A DNA stretch of 64,000 bases from Arthrobacter sp. PsM3. Lineage in GTDB: Bacteria > Actinomycetota > Actinomycetes > Actinomycetales > Micrococcaceae. The DNA is taken from positions 62,001 through 126,000 of the forward strand of contig NZ_JARUXE010000007.1 of assembly GCF_030433895.1 (NCBI RefSeq), in the 5' to 3' direction. This document shows positions 58,640-64,000 of this stretch, in pieces. Under the pieces are notes generated by a model, which was not told where the DNA came from, did not search any database, and worked only from the letters and a program-made list of their open reading frames with translations. Every line of letters starts with the position of its first letter. Positions within the stretch are counted from its first letter, which is position 1. A program made the translations under genes and the position numbers.

Positions 58640-59074
58640 GTGACCGGTGACCACTCCTCCCGCTTGCATCCTCCGGGCGGCCCCGACGGCGGGACGGCTC
58701 CGGAGCGAACCGTCCGGGGTCGGCTCCACGCGCTGTGGCACACGGTGGTCGGCGCAGTGGGCCTGATCATGGGCCTCCTTCCACACGTCCTGCACCACAT
58801 CGGACTGCTCGCCGGCACCGCACTGGTGGCCGGATCCGGCGGCACCGAACTGTTCGGGGCACTGGGGCTTCTGGCATCCATCCCGATGCTGGTCCGCCTC
58901 TACCGGCGGTTCGGCAGCTGGGTCGCACCGGCGCTGGGACTGGCCGTCTTCGCCGCCATGTTCTCCCTGTCGGCGTTTGTCATCGGCCCGGCCATCAGCG
59001 GCACCGGAGCGGACGTGACCCCCGGCCCGGTACCCACCACGGAGCACACCGCCGAGCACACCGGAGGCCACTGA
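58640..59074 (+). CDS. Small membrane protein of unknown function
   Basis: 144 residues, GTG start with GGGGAAGG upstream. A Pro/Gly-rich N-terminus precedes three hydrophobic segments (WHTVVGAVGLIMGLLPHVLHHIGLLAGTALVAG, LFGALGLLASIPMLVRLY, VAPALGLAVFAAMFSLSAFVIGPAIS) and a His/Thr/Glu tail ending TAEHTGGH. The LLPHVLHHIGLL segment is His-rich. I do not know the family; similar small proteins are seen in copper gene sets of actinobacteria. Confidence 0.75.
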   Translation: MTGDHSSRLHPPGGPDGGTAPERTVRGRLHALWHTVVGAVGLIMGLLPHVLHHIGLLAGTALVAGSGGTELFGALGLLASIPMLVRLYRRFGSWVAPALGLAVFAAMFSLSAFVIGPAISGTGADVTPGPVPTTEHTAEHTGGH

Positions 59075-59134
59075 CCGACCTGGACATCCGGGAACCGGGT
59101 CCTTCACCGGGGTTGTTAAGGGACCGTGGAACCG

Positions 59135-59479
59135 CTACTTCGCGCCGGTCAGGACGTAGCCGGAGGAACGCACGGCCTCAGCCAGCGCCTCCTGGTCTGC
59201 GGTGCCGGTGACACTGAGCCGCGACGTGCCGCCCGGGACCAGCTCGACTGTTGCCAGCTCGACCCCGGACACCCCGGACACGGCCTTCTCGACGGTCTGG
59301 ACGCAGTGTCCGCAAGTCAGCCCTTCCAGGGCGTACTGCGCGCCGGAAGCTTGAACCTCCGGCGACCCGGCCGCCGGAGTCGCAGCCTGCGTTTCGTCCG
59401 CGGGGGAACAGCAGCTGCAGCCGTGCTCTGCCGTGGAGGTCAGGGGGAGCTGGGTTCGTGTTTCGGTTGTTCCGCACAT
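59135..59479 (-). CDS. CopZ-like heavy-metal-associated (HMA) protein
   Basis: 114 residues from ATG 59479 (AAGGAAAAC upstream); the extension to 59560 is rejected. An N-terminal Cys-rich part (HGCSCCSPAD) and a linker are followed by an HMA domain with GLTCGHCVQTVEKAVSGVSGV (metal site CxxC at about 58-61). HMA proteins carry Cu(I) in the cytoplasm. The CsoR-type operator about 100 bases upstream supports copper induction. The N-terminal CSCC cluster is an unusual extra. Confidence 0.85.
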   Translation of the reverse strand: MCGTTETRTQLPLTSTAEHGCSCCSPADETQAATPAAGSPEVQASGAQYALEGLTCGHCVQTVEKAVSGVSGVELATVELVPGGTSRLSVTGTADQEALAEAVRSSGYVLTGAK

Positions 59480-59581
59480 GTCAGTTTTCCTTCGGAGCGA
59501 GGGATAAATGGGGCTGTTGTGGTTGAAAGGCTGTAACGGCCGGGGGCCTGGACAAACCACGTCACTGACAACACTTAAAGA

Positions 59582-59598
59582 ATACCCCCTAGGGGTAT
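59582..59598. promoter_or_regulatory. CsoR-type copper operator
   Basis: ATACCCC and GGGGTAT flank CTA (59582-59588, 59592-59598), the GC-hyphenated palindrome bound by CsoR/RicR-type copper repressors. It lies between the CopZ-like gene (minus) and the DUF2933 gene (plus), about 105 bases from each start, and could control both. No csoR gene is visible in the window. Confidence 0.72.
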
Positions 59599-59703
59599 GT
59601 TACACAAGGGTCCCCTCGTGACGGGGCGGGCGCCGTGTACCGCCCCGCACCGCGGGCCGTCAGGCTCTACCTCCTAAGCCATGTGGGGGGCGATACTCAG
59701 GGT

Positions 59704-59970
59704 ATGAGCAGTTTTCCTGAACCGCGGGAGTTCCCGCCCGGGCGGCCGTCCCGGCCGTGGACGCGGGTCCTGCTCACTGTCCTCGTGGCTGGAGCCAGCG
59801 TCTACCTGATCTCCAACCACTGGCGGCACGTCCTGGACGCCCTGCCGTACCTGGGTGTGGTCCTCATGATGGGCATGCACCTGTTCATGCACGGCGGCCA
59901 CGGAGGCCATGGAGGCCATGGCGGCGCCGGCCGGGGCCCGGACGGGGAAGGGGCCGGGCATGTCCACTGA
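59704..59970 (+). CDS. DUF2933 small membrane protein
   Basis: 88 residues from ATG 59704. A helix (LLTVLVAGASVYLISNHW) is followed by RHVLDALPYLGVVLMMGMHLFMHGG and a His/Gly tail (HGGHGGHGGHGG), the DUF2933 pattern seen in copper gene sets. The His-rich tail could hold copper. It is the first gene of the plus-strand group after the CsoR-type operator and overlaps the methyltransferase-like gene by 11 bases. Confidence 0.85.
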   Translation: MSSFPEPREFPPGRPSRPWTRVLLTVLVAGASVYLISNHWRHVLDALPYLGVVLMMGMHLFMHGGHGGHGGHGGAGRGPDGEGAGHVH

Positions 59971-60631
59971 CTACGGATACGACCTGTGGTGGCTGGTGAT
60001 CCTGAATTCGCTGATTTTCATTGTCTTCGCTTTCAGCTTCATCAGGCCGAAGACGAAGCTGGACTGGCGGGCGCTTGCCGGCTATTCCGCGTTCATCGTG
60101 GCGTTGTTCACGGAAATGTACGGTTTCCCGCTGACGATTTATCTCCTCTCGGGCTGGCTGGGCAACAGCGTCCCCGGCCTGGACCCCCTGACGCACAATT
60201 CCGGACATCTGTGGCAGGACCTGTTTGGCTGGCCCGGGGACGCGAATCTGAGCCCGTTGCACGTGCTCAGTAATGTCCTGATTGCGGCGGGCTTCAGCCT
60301 CCTGTATCTGGCATGGCGGGTTCTTTACGCCGCGCAGGCCAGCCACCGCCTGGCCACGACCGGCCTCTACGCCCGAGTGCGGCATCCGCAGTATCTGGGA
60401 TTCCTGACAATCATGCTGGGATTTCTGCTGCAGTGGCCCACGTTGCTGACCCTGCTGATGTTCCCGGTCCTGGTCATCGTGTACCTGCGCCTGGCCCGGA
60501 AGGAGGAGCGCCTGATGGCCGCCGACTTCGGCGAAACCTATGCAGCCTACCGTCGGCAGGTCCCCGGGTTCTTCCCCCGGTTTGGACGCCGTCCAGCCGG
60601 CACCGGACAGAAGCGGCAGGAGGGCCCGTGA
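59960..60631 (+). CDS. Isoprenylcysteine carboxyl methyltransferase-like membrane protein
   Basis: 223 residues from ATG 59960. Five or so membrane helices and the ICMT/PEMT signature TTGLYARVRHPQYLGFLTIMLG with ARKEERLMAADFGETYAAYRRQVPGFFPR near the end. The family methylates lipids or protein C-termini, but many bacterial members sit in metal gene sets and have no known substrate. It overlaps DUF2933 by 11 bases. The ABC permease gene follows after 37 bases. Confidence 0.82.
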   Translation: MSTDYGYDLWWLVILNSLIFIVFAFSFIRPKTKLDWRALAGYSAFIVALFTEMYGFPLTIYLLSGWLGNSVPGLDPLTHNSGHLWQDLFGWPGDANLSPLHVLSNVLIAAGFSLLYLAWRVLYAAQASHRLATTGLYARVRHPQYLGFLTIMLGFLLQWPTLLTLLMFPVLVIVYLRLARKEERLMAADFGETYAAYRRQVPGFFPRFGRRPAGTGQKRQEGP

Positions 60632-60668
60632 GAACAAGGTGGTCGGGCACGGCGGAGGGGATGGCACC

Positions 60669-61775
60669 ATGCTGTTCCTGGCGGTAAAGAACCTGGTCCA
60701 GGAAAAGACCCGGCTGCTGATCAGCGTCGGCGGGGTCGCGTTCAGCGTTCTGCTGATTATGAGCATCCAGGGCCTGTACCAGGGCTGGAGCAACAAGATC
60801 GGCGAATACATCCGCACCGTGCCCGCCGACTACTGGATCACCCAGACCGGAGCGACCGACATGTTCCACACCCCGTCCGTGCTGCCCCTTACCGTCCGGG
60901 ATTTCCTCACCGGTGTCGAGGGGGTCGCCAGCGCCAAGCCGTTCAGCGGCCGCCGCGTCGCGTTCGCGCACAACGGCAAGGACATCAACCTTTACGTCAT
61001 CGCCGACGACACGGAGAACAACGTCGGGGCCCCGGCGCGGGTGGTTGAGGGCAAGGCAGTCCCGGACAAGGGCGAGATCATCATCGACCGCGTGGTCGGA
61101 CGCAGCGAAAACATCCGGATCGGGGACACCATCCCTGTCGCCGGCAGGACGCTGAAAGTCTCCGGCTATTCCGAGGGCGGATACATCCTCAGCTTCTCCT
61201 TCGCGTTCGCCACCAAGGAAGACGCCGAAAGCATCCTCCAGCTTCCCGGAGCCACCAACTTCTTCCTCATCACCGTCAAAGACGGTACTAACGCCAACGA
61301 CGTTGCCTCGCGCATCGAAGCCGACCCTGCGGTGGACGCCATCACCAAGGACATGTTCGTGGAAAACAACACGAACATCGTCCGGGACACCTTCCTGCCC
61401 ATCATCCTGGTCCTGCTGCTGATCGGAATCGCCGTGGGTATGACCGTCATCGGTCTGACCATCTTCACCTCGACCATCGAAAAAGCCCGCGAATACGGGG
61501 TCCTGAAGGCCATTGGGGTGAGCAACCGCCAGCTCTACACCGTCGTAGTGGAGCAGGCCGTCACCGCAGCCGTGCTCGGGTACCTCCTCGGGGCGGGACT
61601 GGCCCTGGCCGTCAGCGCCGCCGCGGGAAACTATGTCCCGGAGTTCATCACGGAGATCCGCTGGCTCGATGCCGCCTGGATTTTCGCCGTCACCGTGACC
61701 ATGGCCGTGGTGTCCTCGCTGCTGCCGGTCCACCGGCTGGCCCGCATCGACCCGGCGGAAGTGTTCCGCGCATGA
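60669..61775 (+). CDS. FtsX/MacB-type ABC transporter permease
   Basis: 368 residues from ATG 60669. A first helix (RLLISVGGVAFSVLLIMSIQGLY), a large extracellular part of about 230 residues and three C-terminal helices (FLPIILVLLLIGIAVGMTVIGLTIFTS, VVVEQAVTAAVLGYLLGAGLALAVSAA, WIFAVTVTMAVVSSLLPVHRLA), ending ARIDPAEVFRA, give the FtsX/MacB form. Such permeases do not move solutes but pull on or signal to envelope proteins. The ATPase gene overlaps by four bases. Confidence 0.9.
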   Translation: MLFLAVKNLVQEKTRLLISVGGVAFSVLLIMSIQGLYQGWSNKIGEYIRTVPADYWITQTGATDMFHTPSVLPLTVRDFLTGVEGVASAKPFSGRRVAFAHNGKDINLYVIADDTENNVGAPARVVEGKAVPDKGEIIIDRVVGRSENIRIGDTIPVAGRTLKVSGYSEGGYILSFSFAFATKEDAESILQLPGATNFFLITVKDGTNANDVASRIEADPAVDAITKDMFVENNTNIVRDTFLPIILVLLLIGIAVGMTVIGLTIFTSTIEKAREYGVLKAIGVSNRQLYTVVVEQAVTAAVLGYLLGAGLALAVSAAAGNYVPEFITEIRWLDAAWIFAVTVTMAVVSSLLPVHRLARIDPAEVFRA

Positions 61776-62500
61776 GCGTCGTCTCGGTCGAAGACGTGTC
61801 CAAGACCTTCGGGGCCGGCCACACCGCGGTGACCGCCGTGGACCACGTGTCCCTCAGCGTTGACGCCGGGGACATTGTCCTCGTAATGGGACCCTCCGGG
61901 TCCGGAAAAACAACCCTGCTGTCCATGATCGGCACCCTCATGTCCCCCACGACGGGCCGGATCCTCATCTCCGGGCAGGACACCTCCACCCTCAAAGCCG
62001 CACAGCTGTCCAGGCTGCGGCTGCGGGAGTTCGGCTTTGTGTTCCAGACCTTCAATCTGCTTTCGGCACTGACCGCGGAGGAAAACGTCATGATGCCCCT
62101 GATCACGGCAGGGGTACCCCGGAAACATGCCCGGGGCAAAGCCCGGGTGGCGCTGGAGCAACTCCAGCTCGGACACCGGCTGAGGAACCTCCCCCGGGAC
62201 CTCTCCGGCGGGGAGAAACAGCGCGTGGCCATCGCCCGGTCCCTGGCCAACGACCCCCGGCTGATCCTTGCCGACGAGCCAACCGCCAACCTGGACGCCA
62301 AGACCGGTCAGGACGTGACCTTGCTCTTGTGTGAAACGGCCTGTCGGGAAAACAGGGCCGTCATCATCGTCAGCCATGACCAGCGGCTCCGGACCGCCGC
62401 CAAAAGGGTCATCACCATCGAGGACGGACGCCTCACAGCGGAAGAACGCGGGGAACACGACCGGCACTGCCGCATGCACCCCGGAGCGGGATCGTCATGA
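61772..62500 (+). CDS. LolD/MacB-type ABC transporter ATPase
   Basis: 242 residues. Walker A GPSGSGKTTLLS, Q-loop FVFQTFNLLSALTAEENV, signature LSGGEKQRVAIARSL, Walker B LILADEPTANLD and H-loop VIIVSHDQRL are all present. It is paired with the permease, overlapping by four bases, and its stop overlaps the LOG-family gene. A FtsX-type pair without an obvious partner protein; the 223-residue membrane protein before it may be involved. Confidence 0.93.
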   Translation: MSVVSVEDVSKTFGAGHTAVTAVDHVSLSVDAGDIVLVMGPSGSGKTTLLSMIGTLMSPTTGRILISGQDTSTLKAAQLSRLRLREFGFVFQTFNLLSALTAEENVMMPLITAGVPRKHARGKARVALEQLQLGHRLRNLPRDLSGGEKQRVAIARSLANDPRLILADEPTANLDAKTGQDVTLLLCETACRENRAVIIVSHDQRLRTAAKRVITIEDGRLTAEERGEHDRHCRMHPGAGSS

Positions 62501-63182
62501 AAATGACGGACGAAGAGCTGCTCGCCTCGCTGGCCGACCCGGCCGACCCGGCCGAAGACTCTGCCCGGATGGAACGGATCAGAACGGAAATCGACGCCGG
62601 ATTCCACCTGCTCTCGGGCCGGCTCGGGAAGGCAGTCGCCGTCTTCGGATCCGCGCGCCCCGGACCGGAGGATCCCCGCTACGCGGCGGCCCGGACGATG
62701 GGTTCACGGTTTGCAGAGGCCGGGTTCGCGGTGATCACCGGGGGAGGCCCGGGCCTGATGGAAGCCGCCAACCGCGGAGCCGTGGAAGCAGGCGGCACCT
62801 CCGTCGGTCTCGGCATCGAACTCCGGCGCCAACAGGCGCTGAACCCCTACGTGGAGGTGTCCATGACCTTCCGGTACTTTTTCGCCCGGAAACTCATGTT
62901 CGTCCGGTATGCCTCGGCATTCGTTGTCCTTCCCGGCGGATTCGGCACCCTGGATGAACTCTTTGAAGCCCTGACACTCGTCCAGACCGGAAAAATCCAC
63001 GAATTCCCCGTCGTCCTGATCGGCACCGAGCACTGGGCCGGGCTCATGGCCTGGATCCGGGAGCGGCTCCGCGACCGGGATTCATCGCCCCCGATGACAT
63101 CCGTCTGCTGCGGTGCACCGATGACATCGATGAAGCCGTCGGGCTGATCCAGCAGTGCCACCTGCGCCGGCTGGCCCTCTGA
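62497..63182 (+). CDS. LOG/TIGR00730-family protein, apparent 3' frameshift
   Basis: The frame from ATG 62497 gives a TIGR00730/LOG-type protein with FGSARPGPEDPRY, GGGPGLMEAANRGAVEAGG and VLPGGFGTLDELFEALTLVQ, the phosphoribohydrolase motifs. It ends early at 63147. From about 63070 the next frame continues the family tail (FIAPDDIRLLRCTDDIDEAV) to a stop at 63180-63182, so one base seems lost in or near CGGGATTCATC. The core is intact; a changed tail or a sequencing error are both possible. LOG enzymes free cytokinin-like bases from nucleotides or do related reactions. The start overlaps the ABC ATPase stop. Confidence 0.78.
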
Positions 63183-63196
63183 GGCCGGGGCTGACG

Positions 63197-64000
63197 ATGC
63201 GCGGCCCGGGCGCGGGACAGGGCAAGGGGGCGCCCCGCCCGGGAACGATGCTCTGGATCACCGCGGCGTGGGGCCTGTGTTTTCTGGCCATCCGGCTTGG
63301 CCTGCAGGATGCGCCGGTCCTGTGGTTCGCGGCCCTGAGGGCACTGATCGCGGCAGCGGCACTGCTGCTGGTCTGCGTGGTTCAGCGCCGGAACCTGCCC
63401 CGCGGGTGGCGGACCTGGGCGCTGATCACACTGATGGGGGTCACGAATGTCACGGTGGCCTTCGCCGCAATGTTTGCCGGGACCGCCGGGATGGCCATCG
63501 GAGCCGCAGCGGTCCTGGCCAACGCCCAGCCCCTGCTGATCATCCTGCCCGCCTGGTGGGTCTACGGCGAGTCCCTGTCGGGACGGACCGTGCTCGGGGT
63601 CAGCATCGGATTCGCCGGCCTGCTGGTGGTCGGGCTGACCAGCGGCGGCGGTTCCGGTGCCTGGTTGGCCCTGCTCGCGGCCGCAGCCGTCACCGCCGGA
63701 ACCCTGCTGGCCCGGGGTCTCGGCGGCGCGGATCTGGTTGCGGCCAGCGCCTGGCACTTCCTGATCGGCGGGGCACTGCTGGCCGGGATGGCCGCCGTGC
63801 GGGAACCGGTGCCGACGATCAACTGGACCCCGCAGTTCATCGCGGTCTTGCTGTTCCTGTCCCTCGTGGGGACGGCGGCGGCGTTCCTGGCCTGGTTCAG
63901 GGAAGCCACGCGCTCCCGCCTGGACCTCCTGACCGCGTGGACCATGCTCGTGCCCGTCATCGGCATCGCAGCCTCCCTGGTCCTCCCCGGGGAACGGCCG
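63197..64000 (+). CDS. EamA/DMT-family transporter, cut by window edge
   Basis: 268 codons from ATG 63197 to the window end with no stop. Many helices (TAAWGLCFLAIRLGLQDAPVLWFAALRALIAAAALLLVCVV and others) in the drug/metabolite transporter (EamA) pattern, with two EamA halves; the second starts near LLAAAAVTAGTLLARGL. EamA proteins export amino acids, nucleosides or other metabolites; the substrate is unknown. It follows the LOG gene by 14 bases. The remaining C-terminal part lies outside the window. Confidence 0.88.
   Translation, partial: MRGPGAGQGKGAPRPGTMLWITAAWGLCFLAIRLGLQDAPVLWFAALRALIAAAALLLVCVVQRRNLPRGWRTWALITLMGVTNVTVAFAAMFAGTAGMAIGAAAVLANAQPLLIILPAWWVYGESLSGRTVLGVSIGFAGLLVVGLTSGGGSGAWLALLAAAAVTAGTLLARGLGGADLVAASAWHFLIGGALLAGMAAVREPVPTINWTPQFIAVLLFLSLVGTAAAFLAWFREATRSRLDLLTAWTMLVPVIGIAASLVLPGERP

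Noticed and set aside
1..64000. CRISPR array or tRNA genes
   Set aside because: No regularly spaced repeats of 24-40 bases were seen, and no sequence fitting a tRNA with TTCRANNC and acceptor pairing was noticed by eye; a tRNAscan run would be decisive.

Overview
The window looks like part of a large plasmid, or an integrated conjugative element, from a high-GC actinobacterium. Micrococcaceae of the Arthrobacter/Pseudarthrobacter type is the best guess, from GC-rich codon use, frequent GTG starts, actinobacterial families (DUF6153, DUF6221, DUF3105, DUF4913, SCO6880-type conjugation proteins) and KmtR/CmtR-like metal sensors. No rRNA, tRNA, ribosomal-protein or other core gene is visible. Both window edges cut through genes.

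Region 1 (1-20.4 kb) is a metal-resistance and envelope island: a copper-type cassette (BNR-like lipoprotein, DUF305, DUF6153) beside a CopB ATPase remnant; an ArsR/MFS pair; a KmtR-like sensor with a P1B-4 ATPase and a possible A-type Fe-S protein; a CmtR-like sensor with a CDF exporter and a DsbA-like protein; a CopD-CtaG fusion and a second CtaG with its own ArsR; an ArsR/zinc-ribbon/ATPase operon with a clear operator; a ZIP transporter; a decayed TlpA gene; and an M23 peptidase/DUF305/DUF3105 group. Five ArsR-family sensors occur in about 14 kb.

Region 2 (20.5-32 kb, minus strand) is a type IV secretion module: DUF4913, VirD4-like coupling protein, VirB4-like ATPase, SCO6880-like protein, VirB6-like protein, a pilin-like small protein, DUF6668, a ParA-like ATPase, a lipoprotein and a lysozyme/CHAP hydrolase. 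No relaxase is visible. Region 3 (32-42.5 kb) carries plasmid maintenance: an HTH protein, an alpha/beta hydrolase, a 7TM/ImmA-IrrE/XRE trio, small DNA-binding-like proteins, a primase-like Rep preceded by a tight run of stem-loops, a ParA/ParB-like pair, and a decayed unknown gene.

Region 4 (42.5-53 kb) lies between two IS21-family elements, one with both genes intact and one fused and truncated. It contains the most unusual locus: an overlapping operon encoding MauE-like and MauD-like redox proteins, a 13-cysteine Tat-type secreted protein, a polytopic membrane protein in the MauF position, a lipoprotein and an ECF sigma factor, with no methylamine dehydrogenase large subunit. Three copies of a 22-bp sequence lie around it.

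Region 5 (53-64 kb) holds a secreted SOD/CHRD-like protein, a second complete copy of the copper cassette, a universal stress protein, a CopZ-like protein beside a CsoR-type operator, DUF2933, a methyltransferase-like membrane protein, a FtsX/LolD-type ABC transporter, a frameshifted LOG-family gene and an EamA-type transporter cut by the window end.
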